DNA of 64,000 nucleotides from Oikopleura dioica. Lineage: Eukaryota; Chordata; Appendicularia; Copelata; Oikopleuridae. Under the pieces are notes generated by a model, which saw only the letters and a list, made by a program, of their open reading frames with translations, did no database searches and was not told where the DNA came from. The stretch is taken from positions 5,523,001 through 5,587,000 of the forward strand of contig OU015567.1 of the NCBI GenBank assembly GCA_907165135.1, given 5' to 3'. A program made the translations under genes and the position numbers. Positions 32,275-44,600 of this stretch are shown here, piece after piece (position 1 is the first letter of the stretch; the number at the start of each line of letters is the position of its first letter).

Positions 32275-32901
32275 ATGAAGCTCCTCAACTCTTGCATGCT
32301 CGCCGCCGCCCTCGCTGGCCGAACCCCCAAGTAAGTTAAATTTTTCAAAGAGAAATAAAATTCTTAAAAAAAGCTTATTAAAAATATTTGAAAAAGCCGC
32401 GCGCGGCTTTTTTGGAAAAAAAATCATTCCTTCATTTTTTGACTAGAAAATGAGAAAAGCCGCGTAGCCTCTAAAAAACCAATAAAATAATCTTTTTCTC
32501 TCAATTTTGACCACATTTTAATTCTTTCTTTCAGCCCAACCAAGCGATTGAACAAGATCAAGGGCCACACCGCCACCCTCATCGATCTCATGGACAACAA
32601 CACCACCGCTTCCGACAAGAACGTTGGCCGAGTCCAGGCCTGGACCGACAAGCTCTTCGGCCAGCTCGAAGCCCTCGACCTCACCCCATGCGCCGCCGAT
32701 GAAGTCGATGAGGGAGACGACAACCTCGTCTTCGACCAGGAGAACTACTGCAAGCTCGCCGGCCAGGTCCAGACCGCCCTCCGATCTTACCTCCGAACCT
32801 TCGTCTGCGTCGACTCCTACCCCAAGAAGAACTTCGAGCGAGCCTTCTCCAAGCGAACCAACCGAGTCCGAAACATCGCCTCCCGAGCCGGTGACTGCTA
32901 A
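32275..32901 (+). CDS. tandem secreted-protein family, copy 3 (140 aa)
   Basis: Exon 1 (32275-32330) encodes MKLLNSCMLAAALAG, and exon 2 (32535-32901) follows a 204-bp intron in the same phase. Exon 2 is nearly identical to that of copy 1 at both protein and codon level, but the promoter and intron differ (CATAAAAAC instead of TATAAAAAC). That pattern fits gene conversion or selection on the coding exon only. The four cysteines are conserved. Secreted; role unknown. Confidence 0.8.
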
Positions 32902-34042
32902 ACAACTCGAGCTTGAGTTTCTGTACAAATGAAGCATTTTAAGCTAAGCTTGAAATGCGAATTTTGAAAACAACAAAATTTTTCCTTACTTTCTTCTGCA
33001 AATATAATGTGAAAACATTTCAAAAAATCAAAAAACCTTGATTTTGTTAAATAAGCAACGTAAAAGATTTAGCGTCTCAGAGTTTTAAGATTTGCCTGAG
33101 GCGATTTCTAGGGCCGGTTTTTCGGAGAACTAAAATGAAGTGGAGTAATAAAAGATTCTAGAGGTTGATTTTATCGAGGCTTTTTATGGAAAAATATTTA
33201 TCAAAAATTGTCTCGAAAACCTGTGTTGAAAACCTGAGTCAGGGTCTTGAAAGACGCGGCTTTTTTCTAACACCTTTTCAGAACCCTGACTCAGGTTTCT
33301 ACACAGAATTCAGACTATCCAAAAGACGTTTTAAAATTTGAAAAATTTGAAAATCTTTAAAGACCTTCTTTTTAGCAATTATCATGGCGAAACCCTTATT
33401 CGATCAAGCAAATAAATGTTCAATTCTTTAATTTTTCTTGCTAAGAGTTTTTTTTTTTTGAGTCGATTTTTTTTTCGGGACGACAAAATCGATTATAATT
33501 TTTTATCTCTTTCAAATTTGATTCCCAATTTCCTTATCTTTTAAAAAGAGCGGAAGCGCCAATATGGCGCCGCACGTTCCTCTAAACTCGTAAAAACGTG
33601 CAGCGGAATTCGAGTACCGCTGCATGAAATTGAGGTGCGCGCACGGGCCCGGCCCGAGGATGCGATAAGCTCACGTTCTCAAAGCAGCTTCGGTTTGACA
33701 AAGCCTCGTTCCTCACACGCGGCTGAGTGCTCCAACAAGTGTTCAAAATATCGATAAAAAGACAACGACCAAAAAAATAGGAAAGTTCTGTAAAAATAAA
33801 AAATAATTAAATTTACAACTGATTTATTATTCAATTCTTGGTTTGATTTTGCAGCATGAAACAATTTCTTAGATATTTTTTTTACATTTTAAATATTTTT
33901 TTCAGGTTTGAAAACCATTTTTTTTTAAAACTATTCGTCGGAAATTTACAAAACTTTGTGAAAAATACTATCGGTTTCTAGCGCGCCACGAAAATGTCAG
34001 TTGAGCAGCTTTCAGCAATAAAGCGATAAGGCAAAAATTTTT
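32902..34042. other. intergenic with one MITE
   Basis: No supported gene. A CTGGGCT-family copy lies at 33215-33307; the rest is AT-rich with long T runs. Confidence 0.4.
33215..33307. mobile_element. CTGGGCT-family MITE
   Basis: ACCTGTGTTGAAAACCTGAG and CTCAGGTTTCTACACAG arms with a roughly 40-bp loop. Intergenic copy. Confidence 0.75.
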
Positions 34043-34429
34043 CTATTTGGTATCTTTTTGTTGAGAGCATGTTTTTCCACGGTGAGATGTGTCGCAGATG
34101 CATCTGAACTCATTGCTGTTGTTGATTGCTCGTATTCCAAGAGTGTACTCGCCAACACAATTTTTTCGAAAAAAGAAACAGGCATTGGTCAGCTGATTTT
34201 GTTGTCGGAAGCAGAATTCTTTGCTAAAAAACTTCCGTGGAGAAGTCATTGTTGTTCTTTTTGATCGCAAAAGAGCATTAAGATTTTGAGCAGAAAATGA
34301 AACTCGATTCTGATGATTAAATCTGTAGGTTGTTGGATGTGGATTGTAGATTGGAAGAAAGATGGCAGGAATCGAAGTCAAAAGATGGAAAAAAATTAAA
34401 ATGCTCATTTTCGATTTCCAAATGGACAT
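34043..34429 (-). CDS. secreted single-EGF peptide, 128 aa
   Basis: One exon. The leader MSILIFFHLLTSIPAIFLPI follows a short basic start. The C-terminal 50 residues hold six cysteines in EGF spacing (EFC, NAC, KNC, FRCIC, GKTC), with FRCICDTSHRGKTC typical of the last half of an EGF module. A basic middle segment (RSKRTTM) could be a processing site. Small proteins with one C-terminal EGF module are often growth-factor ligands, but no receptor-binding signature is distinguishable. Start codon chosen by the signal peptide; an in-frame ATG lies seven codons earlier. Confidence 0.6.
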   Translation of the reverse strand: MSIWKSKMSILIFFHLLTSIPAIFLPIYNPHPTTYRFNHQNRVSFSAQNLNALLRSKRTTMTSPRKFFSKEFCFRQQNQLTNACFFFRKNCVGEYTLGIRAINNSNEFRCICDTSHRGKTCSQQKDTK

Positions 34430-35644
34430 ATTTTTGAGTTTTGTTTGATAAAGTCGAATAAAATTGTTTTTACTTTGTTTTTTTTTTGATTTGTCTTTTT
34501 CTGATTTCTGATTGACGCTGCTGACCGAAATTCAGCCTTATATACCGCTGCGATAAGACCGGTAAATAGGGCTGAATAAGTAAGCGGCGCTACGTACGCA
34601 TGGATTTTTATAGCTCTCACGCTACGAAAGGATAACTGACATCATCAGCGTCAAATTATTACGTTTCGTCAGATGAATAGTTCTTCCGATCTCTCAAATC
34701 CTCGGTTTACACCAGTTTTCCTCAGATTCATTGGAAATAATTGCTCGTCATCGTGAGACATTATAAAAGTCACAATAAACGATTCCGAGCTATCCTTTTT
34801 GATTAAATGCAGAAGCACGTGACCTCTGGAAATCTAACGAGATGATAATGAAGTACCGCTGGTGCTTATCAGCAGCACGGCTCACCATTTTCGCCGCTCT
34901 TAAACTAATCGAATCTACTTGCATTCTGAGAGCGCCCACTTTTTAGACGACCATGTCAACAACTGTCAAATATCTTCATATCATTATTTCGGAAAATACA
35001 GAATAAAAAACCGCACTGCGATACTATCAATTTTCATAAAAACGCGGTATCGCCTTATCATCCGGCTGCCTCTTGAATTGCACCCCTGAGAACGAGCCGA
35101 AAAATCTAATAAAATTTTAATGAATTCAAATCAGCGAGAATTCCTTGCGATTTCAAAGTGAAGAATATAATGAAAAGTTTTAATAATTTTAACTCTTAAA
35201 ATCGACCTTCTTTCATTCTCAAAATGATTCCTGGCAATTTGAAATGGAAGCAATTGCAGTCTTTACCAGCTGTAAAAGAGAGAACGTCGCGTCGTGCGAA
35301 ATTTTCAAATATTTGCGTTTCAATTCTAAATCAAAAAAATGGTAAAAATTAATCTCGACGGCAAATGTGGCGCAAATTTGAACAAGGCCGAATTTCTCTT
35401 TTCTCTCACTCGATACACACATTCTTCGCCGCGCTTTCCATCTCGCTTTCCCCGATTTTCTAGAGACGCCTATCAGTTTCAAAGAGACCCGAGCGGAGAT
35501 ACAAAGGAGATCATGGACGGGCAGGGACGGGCTTTTTCTCCGATTACAATAAACGTTCTTTTATTCGAATTCGAATTATTGAAATGGATATGGAAAGAAC
35601 TGAGAATTGAGAGTTCAATCAAACATTCGCGGTTTTGATGTTTT
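34430..35644. other. intergenic, nothing convincing
   Basis: About 1.2 kb between the EGF peptide and the giant coiled-coil gene. Open frames at 35339 (+) and 35219-35482 (-) overlap and lack motifs. The 5' exon and promoter of the giant gene may be hidden here. Confidence 0.35.
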
Positions 35645-38600
35645 CTTGAAGCGATTTTTGAGTCGAAAGACGGGTAAAAAAGAAAGGAGAAAAGCCAAGA
35701 AAAAGGGAATTCGTTCCCCTCTCAGCCCACTGAGCGATATTGAGATGGATGCAGAAGGTCCACCAATGGAGTAAGTTAACTCTATCTTATCAATTAATAG
35801 AATGATCAATATTTTTTTGTTTTCATAAAGGAAGGACAAATAATTCCTCAAATTAGTATATTTCATCGACGAATAAGGGTGGCTTTTTTGCGATTTTTCA
35901 TAGTGATTTTTAAAATTATGGTTCTCTATTTGATATTTTTGAAAAATAGATATTGCTTGGAAAACTTAATTATTTTCATATTTTTTTTTGTTTTCGAAGA
36001 TCATGGTAATATTCCTAGCTTAAATTAAACAGATGTAGAAACTTTCACATTTTAGAGCCTTCAATCTATAAAATACTTATTCGAAGAGAAGAAAGTCCTA
36101 TTATGGGTTCGAATCAAGTTGTTTGATGATCTTTTCAGTCTAACGATGAGTGGCGATTTGAGCATCGTCGACGGCGCTGGTGGAGGCTGGGCATCTTCGT
36201 CGATGATGGTGGCTCCTCCGCAAACGCCTTCTGTCCGCCGAACCCAGGACTTTGACGAAAAGGACATGTCTTCTGACGATCTTGAAACGACTCTGCAATC
36301 AACGAAGAAAGTTCGAGACGAGTACAAAAGTTTCGTCGACGACAGCAACGACCGCATCGTCAAGGGGCTTCGACACTGCGAGACAAGTGAAAACGTTGTT
36401 TTTGTCGCTGAACATTCGATCATAAAGGATCAAGAATGGGCGTTCGAAGATGAAATTCAAAAAATGATGAAGCGGCTCGAACTTTTGAGGAAAAGAGAAA
36501 CTCTGGAAGATATTTTGAAAAAGTATCCTTCGAGAAGAGAGGAAACTGAAAAACAGGTTAGGAAAAATGCCATCTTAAATTTTTTGAATTGAGCGGAAGA
36601 AATGTGTCATGAAAAATATTTTATGAAAATGATAAAAAAGTAGACAGAGCAAGTTTCAACATGAGAAAATTCCAGTTGAGGTTCTATTTGTTCGCGCATT
36701 TGTTCAAGCAGATCAATCAGAATTTGCTCTTCTCCACCGCACGGTTTTATGAGTTTTCTGACGTCACGCCTGACTTTTTCTCCCTGTATTTGGATAAGAA
36801 TAACCACTTGTTTTTGTAGCTGAATGAAGTTAATGCTGAACTCGATGCGTTGGATGATACTGTTGCTGAAGATCCCTCGAAAACCGAAACAAGTCTTGAT
36901 TCGACGAAAGAATCGACCATCAACAGGACTCAAATTAGCTATCTCAAGATAATCCACTATCAGGAACCAGCTGATGAAGTGGTCGAAACTACAGGTAATC
37001 TCTTTGGACACAAATTGGTGTTGTAGCTGAGTTTTGAGCTGAAGTCCCATTTTCATTTTCTCCATTCAAATATTTGCTCGTCCAAATCAGCCAGCATTTG
37101 TTTCTACGCGTTGATTCGAATCGGAACACTTGAATCGTGGAACACGAAATTAATAAATGCGCGTGTCGTTGTCGCTCAGATTTATGAATTAACGAGCCGC
37201 CAAGTGTCTACTAGACATTTTGTTAAAGGGTTTGTTAAGTCACGATCGCGGCCCAACCAATCTTCGAATACGATATTCCGCAGTTGACAAGACAGCATGT
37301 CGAGGCGATTCGCTCGAAAAAGGTCGAACATGTCAAGATGGTTTCCAAAGAATCGCAGACTGAGCCGCCCGAGCGCAAGAAATCCGAAGACTATTCCTCC
37401 CAAACTCCGCAATTGCAGGTCAAGGATGAGAAATCGCAGGCGAAGGTGTTGGCGCATGAAATAGCCATGCAAACGACGAAGCCGAAGAGTGGTGTTGATG
37501 CCCCAAGCCAAACAAATGTGCAGAGGAACACGACCATGGAACTGACCGACTCGTTTTCTCAAACAAAGGAAATTCTCAGGAAGGTTGCTTTCTTCGACTT
37601 TTGGCCTTCTAGAGCCCAAAAATCGAATTCAACCTGTGTAGGAATCCTGAGTCAGGGACATAAGAAGCCTAAACGGAAAGCCGCATAGCGGCTTTTCTAA
37701 AAATGAAGCCGCAAAGCGGCTTCGCAAAACTCCCATTTGAGTCTTATTTTATAATTCTCGGAAGCCGCTGCGCGGCTTCATTTTCAAAAAAGCCGCTACG
37801 CGGCTTTGAATTTATCTTTTTCTTTTTATGGATCCTGACTCAGGATCTATACAAACATATTTTTCAATTTTCAGTTTTTGAGAAAAATTTCGGCGAAATT
37901 ACTCAAAACTAATATTGACCAAAAAGTGGCGATAAAACGGCTTGATGAGTTTTCTTTCTTTACTTTTTCCTATTATCTTGTGTTTTTTGCAAATAAAATT
38001 TGCCCGATCGAGAAGTTGATAATGAGGAACAGAGAGCAACCTGCATAAAAGCTCGAACAAGACTCAGCAAACATCAAATTTGGACTCTGGAATCGACTCG
38101 GCCGCGGATCACTCGGATATTGAAGCTACCCCGGTTCAGAAGGCGGTGATTGTCAACAGGATGCAGCAGCAGCAGAATGTCAATGCAGCGGCACCGGTTG
38201 TGCAAAAGACAATGATGGATATGGCCTGCGATCCGATTGAGTGGCCGAAATCGAAGGTAGATCAAACATTATCTGATATCAAAATTTAAATTTATGCCTT
38301 TTATCTAGTATGACACGATTGAAACCTCTTCCAGCTCATCCTCCGACTCTGAGTCCGAAAACACCAAGTCTTCCAAGTCCTCCAAATCCGACAAAGCAAA
38401 GAAACTCGCCAAAGCCAAGGTCATCAAGGACAAATCGAAGAAAACCAAGACCAAATCCTCCGGCACCAATCCCGAGAAAATCAAGACGAAGGATCAATCG
38501 ACCAAGACCAAGCCCAAAGTCACGAGTTCAAAAACCATCCAGACGGAAAAAGTGAAGAACGAAAAGATGGTCAACAAGCAGGTGAACACCTTGTTCGATT

Positions 38601-41600
38601 CGAGGAAAATCGCCGAGTTAAAGCAAAAAGCAGAAGATTTGAAGCGCGAAAATGAAATGCTAAAGACCGCGGCGCTCGCCCAAAAACTCAAAAAGGAGGA
38701 ACGAACGAGTTCTAGCGATGAAGACACTAAGCCATCTAAGGTGAAGATCAAACGCGTACCGAGCAAGAAAAAGACGAGCGTTGAAAAACGACCGCTGAGC
38801 ACTGCCTCGATGAAATCGACCGACGATCTTTCACGTGATCCGGATTCGGACTCCGAGCAGATGACTAAGCTAAAGGAGGAGAATGAGCGATTGATTGCGG
38901 AAAATGCAAGGCTGAAGAAAGAAAGAAAAGAATCATCGTCGAATTCAAGTTCTTCAAGTCTGGGCTCCGCAACCTGTGCAGAAAACCAGAGTCAGGCTTC
39001 TGAAAAATCTTTAATGAAAGCCGCGTAGCGGCTTTTCTTTCAAAAGAGCCGCGAAGCGGCTTTTAAAATCTTAAAAATTACATTCAAATTCTTATCTTGG
39101 CGAAGCCGCTTCGCGGCTTTTCATTTGGGCTCTTTTTGACTCAGGTTGCCGAGCCCAGTTTCAAGTGATGTTGATGCCCCACCAGTTTTTATCGAAAATG
39201 TTGAAGCTCCTCCAGCTGTTCAAGCTCTGCCGGTGCAAGAAAACCTCGTCCAATCAGCCGGACCACCGCCGCCGGAAGCGAGTGAAGATGAAGGCACACA
39301 GCTGGATCGTGAAAAGGTCAAGAATGCTGCCATTCTCAAAAATATGAAGGAAAGAGAAAACGAAATCGACGAACTGAAAGAAAATCTCGCGAAAACGGAG
39401 GCAGAGAAAAAGGTCCTGGAAGACAAGTTCTTTGAAATTGGCGAGGCGCAGTTGCAGGAAGAAGCGCTCAAGAGGGAGATTGAACGATTAACTGCTGAAA
39501 ACGAGGCTTTACGAAAACAACTAGAGGATGATGACAAAGAAGAGAGGCGCAAAAACGCTTTCCTTCTCTCCCAATTGAAGGAAAAAACTGAAGAAGTGGA
39601 CAAAATCCAAGACGATTTCAACTCGAATCTGAAGGGCCTTCAAGATGATTTCGAAAAAGAAAAGGGCGAGAAAAATGAAATCATCAAGCAGCTAGAAAAA
39701 GATGTTCAAAAGAAAGACGATGAAATCCGAGAGCTTCAGAACGAAGTCGCTGGTTTCAATGACGACCTGGAAACGGAAAGGAGGAACAAAGCAGTGTTGC
39801 TCAAGAAATTGAAGGATCGAGAGGATGAGCTGGAAAATGAGCTGAATGAAGCGCTTAAAGATAAGGATGATCAAATCGAAGAGCTGGAGAAGCTAAATGA
39901 AGCGCTTATTGAAGCAAATAAGGAGCTCAAGGATGATTTGGATGAAGAAGATGATCATAAAGCTGCTAAGGTAAGGGCACCCGACTATAAACGCGCGTTG
40001 AATGCTTATTAATAGGGATTCATTGTTTTTAAGAAATAAAATTTCTAACTTGAAACAATCTTCCATCTATTATGGTTTTTATTTTTTCTTCTAGATCTTG
40101 GCCTTGAAAAACCTCGCCGACAAAGAAAAGGAAATCGAAAAACTGAACTCCGAACTCGCAGAAATCAAGGAAGAAAAAGCCTCCCTCGAAAACGACGTCG
40201 AAAAGCTCTTCCTCGAGCGAAAAGATGCCAAGGAAGAACTGGCCGAGCTAACCACCGCGCACAAGGACCTAATGAACGAGCTCCAGCAAGCAGCGGATGA
40301 GTCGAATGATCACAAACTCGCCAAGCTCGCGGCGCTGAAAAAGATCAAGGACTTGGAAGAGGAGAAAAAGGAGCTGCAGGAGCAAATCGACACGTACGCA
40401 GAACAACTTGATGCGGCGAGTGAAATGAGCGAGCTGGACGAAAGAGCGCTTGCAGATGCAAAGCACCAAAACAAACTGCTGAATCAAACGCTCGACTCAG
40501 TCAAGTCCTCTGTTGAAGACTTGAAAAACGCGTCTTTCCAGGAAGACAAAGAAAACGAGGAGAAAATCCAGGCGCTCGAGGCTGAAAAGGAAGAAAAGGT
40601 CAAAATCATTGAAGAACTCGAAGAAACCATCAAATCTCTGGAAGACCAAATCGAAGATCTCAACGGAGAGAGCGAAAAATCCCGGGAAGAAAAGCTAAAA
40701 ACGCTTGCCAAGATCAAGCTTTTGGAAGAAGCTCAAACTGACAAAGAAAACTTGGAAGACGAGCTTGAAAAGACCAAGGCGAATCTCGCCGCTCTAGAAA
40801 AACAAATCAAAGACCAAGACGAAGCGATTCAAGATTTGGAAGAAGAACTCAACTCAAAATCCACAGAAGTCGTCAATTTGAAGCAAAAAGTGGCAGAGCT
40901 AGAATCCGAGCTCGCGGAAGAGCAAGAAACTGCTGATGGCGATAGAGCAAAAGCGCTGATTGTCGCGAAAGAATTGAAAGATCGACAGGACGAAATTGAT
41001 TTCCTCAAAGAAGAGATTGAAAACCTCAAGGCAGAAAATGCCCAGCTCGCCGAAAATCAAGAATCCGAAGAAGATCGAGCTAAAAAATTGCTTGTCGCAA
41101 AAGAACTTGCTGACCGAAAAGAAGATATTGAAAAACTCAATCAAGAGCTAGAATCCCTCAAAGCAGAAAATGCTGAGCTTGCGGAAAATCAAGAAACAGA
41201 GGACGGTCGGGCCAAGAAAATTCTCATCGCCAAGGAACTTGCTGATCGAAAGGAAGAAATTGAAAAGCTCGAAGCTGCGAATAAATCTCTAGAAAACGAA
41301 AACGCCAAGCTCGAATCAGAAAAGCAAGACGCTGAAGATGATCGAGCCAAGAAGGTTCTCATCGCCAAGGAATTGGCCGAGCGAAAAGAAGAGATTGAAA
41401 AACTGACCGACGAACTCAACGAGCTCAAGGACAAAAACGAGGAGCTAGAAAAACAAGCGGCTGAAAATGAAGAAGCCAAAGCAGCAAAACTCCTGATCGC
41501 GAAAGAACTGAAAGATCGAAATGACGAGATCGAGTCGCTCAAACAAGCTCTTGCTCTTGAAGAGCAAAACGCTCTCAATTCAGCCGATCCAAACAGAATC

Positions 41601-44600
41601 AAAGAGCTCGAGGACGAAATCGCGGCGCTGGAAGATCAACGAGACCAGCAGGAAGCGAAGATCAAGGGCTTGGAAAAAGATCTCGAGTTTTCAAAAGTCC
41701 TCGAAGATGAAATTGACAAGAAAGAGAAAGAAATTCTCGCGAAAGATGAGCAAATCCAAACCTATGAACGAACGATTGCAGAAAACAATCGACAGTTGAA
41801 AGATCTTCTCGTCCTGAAAAAAGCTGCGGACAAAGTTTCCGAACTCGAAAAAGAACTTGAAGAGGCGAAAACCGCCAATGAAGGCCTTGAATCGAACCTC
41901 TCCGCGCTCAAGGAAGAGCGAGATGAGCTGAAATCAGAACTCGAAGAGCTCCGAAATGCCCAGGACGCTGACAGCTCTGCAGAAGATCTTGCGAAGAAAC
42001 CCCTCACGGGCTCGACCAAGACCTTGGATTCCGGCATCTTCGACAAGACGCAAACCCTCGAGGACATTCCCCTCGGAAGCTCGACGGAAAACATCCCCGC
42101 TGAACCACAAATGATAATCATCCGACGACTGCAGATTGAAAACGAGCGTCTTATTTCAGAGCGCGATTCTGTCGGCGACGTTGAAACTCTCAAAAAAGAG
42201 TACCAAGATGAAAAAGCTCATTTGGAAGAAGACCTCGATTTCCAGCAACAGAAAATAAACGAGCTCACAGGTCAGCTGGAAAAACTGCTCCAAGATAAAG
42301 CCGGACTCGAGGAGGACCTTGAACTCAAAAATGAGGACCTCCAAGCGGTCGAAGATGACCTTAGCGATCTGAAGAACAAGCTGAAAAACTCGCAAGCGGA
42401 AAATGATGAAATCAAGGAAGAGAATGAAAATCGACTCAAGGAACTCGTCGCTTTGAAGGCTCTCAAGGACAGATCTGACGACATTGAAGACCTTAAAAAG
42501 GAAGTTGAGGAACTGAAGGGCGAAAAAGAAGCTCTGGAAAAAGACCTTGAAGAAAAATACCTTGAAGCTCTTGCATTGAAAAAGTTGATTGAAAACGAAC
42601 AAGAGGAAAAAGCTCAGCTCAACGAAGCCTATCAAGAACTCGAAGCTGAATTGAGAGAAAAAGACGCAGAACTTTCCCAAATCGAGGAGCAAGTGAAGAA
42701 TGAGAAATTCGAGCGAGCCAAGACTTTAGCCGCGCTCAAAGCATTGAAAAAAGCCGCAGAATCGGAGGAGCCAGAGGATTCTTCTGAAGAGGAAGAGTCG
42801 GACATCTTCCCGGATATGAACGACGAATCTCAACCGGAAGAAATCATTGATGATATCAAAAAGATTCTCGTCATCAAAAAGTCCAAAGAAATCAACAACC
42901 CTGATCTTGAAAACCTAAAAGACCAGATAGCCGATTTGGAGGATGAAAATGACGAGCTCAAGGCGCAAAATCACAAGCTCGAAGAAATCCGACAGAAAAA
43001 CAAGGAAGAGATCGAAAAACTCACCGAAGAGAACGAAAATCTCCACGAAGACGTTCAATCCCGCCCTGGTTCGATTACCCTTGCCCCGATTGTCGCGCAG
43101 GAGCAGCAAGTTCAATCGTCTAATCCCTTTTTACAAACGCATTCTGACATTGAAAGCTCAATTGAACAAGCAGTTTCTGCTGAGCCGTCAGTTGATAACT
43201 CAAATCTTCTGAAAGAACTTCAGGATGAAAATGAAAGGTTACAAGAAGAAATGGCTGATTTGAGAGCGCAGCTGGATTTGACCCAGACTCAGATGAAGTT
43301 TATTACTGCGGAGAAGAGTGATTCTGGCTCGAGTTCTGGTGACCTAGCGGAAGAAAATGAGAAACTTAGGTAATATTGAAAAAACCATAAATATTCTTTT
43401 TGAAAGAAGAATAGATATTATTTCAATCTAATTTTATTGATAGAATAAACCGAACCTTAATTTTCTTCCATAACCGAACCTTAGTTTCTACCATAATTTT
43501 CTTCAGAGCTGAAGTCAAGCGCCTTGCTGCCTTGGTCGCCATGTACAAAGGCCGCGATTCCGACGATGAAGTCGACCTCCGCCCGGCCAAACGAGTCGAC
43601 TCCGTCCCAGACCTTCTCGAAGCCGATACCCAAAAGAACCTCAAGGAAGGCGTCCTCCACGAGCTAACTAACACCCAGAAAAAGCTCAAGGACGAAGAGG
43701 AGAAAAACAAGGACCTAGAGCGCATCGTTGAAAAACTCAACCAAACAATCAGCGATCTCCAAAAGCCAGAAGCTCAGCAGATGTTGAAAGAAGGAGCTTT
43801 GAGCGAACTCGAGCGAGAAAAGAAACGAAGATCAGAGGCAGAAGACGAGCTTGCCAAAGCAAAGGAAGAAGCAGAACTAGCCAAGCAGCTGAAAGAAGGG
43901 GCGCTGGCAGAAGTCGACAGGCTGAACTCTTCCTTGATTTCTTCAAAACTCGAAGAGCTGGAAAAGAGCGACTCGAAATCGTCCTCGAGGCAGTCGACAC
44001 CAATCCCGTCCAAAAAACTCGACGAGTTGGAGCTCCAAACAATGGAAAACGAAGTTCAACTTCAAGCGCTCAAGCCAAACGTCTCCGAACTCGCGAAAAA
44101 GAGCCCCGAAGAGCAAGAAAAGGCCCTCGAAGATCTGAAAAGAAATCTGAAAGAAAAAGCCGAGGAAATCGACGAGCTCGAGAAAGAAATCGAAGAACTA
44201 AAGGATGAAAACAAGGAGCTAAAGATCGAAGCATACGACGCGGAAAAGCACAAAAAGAAGTTCAAAAAAGCGGTGGAAGAAAAACACGAGCTTGGTCAAG
44301 AACTTGAAGAATTAACAACACGTGAGTTTTGTGAAAAAATCAAAGCTATCGAATTTCAGTGTACGACCAACTCCTGGCCAAAAACGACGAGTTGAAACAA
44401 AAGCTCGCGCGTTGCCGAAATGAACTGGAGCTGCTCCAGGAGCCCTACGACCAGCAGCTTCTTCAAAACGCTCAAAATTCGAACAGGAACAGTTTCTGTC
44501 AAGCGAATTTCATTCGAGTCAGAGAAAAAGAGCTCTTGAAAAACTGAAAAAAGACGTCTGTCCGACCCACTTCTCATTAGAATTCCAGCACCAGAACGAA

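Noticed and set aside
30943-32932. Frames rich in Ser/Pro/Thr overlapping the three tandem genes, and their antisense frames
   Set aside because: Frame shadows of the C-biased exon 2 of the three paralogues.
38310-38555. Pro/Lys/Arg-rich frame
   Set aside because: Shadow of the Ser/Lys-rich exon of the giant coiled-coil gene in another frame.
39220-44265. Long Ser/Phe-rich minus-strand frames
   Set aside because: Antisense of Glu/Lys/Leu coiled-coil codons; expected by codon complementarity.
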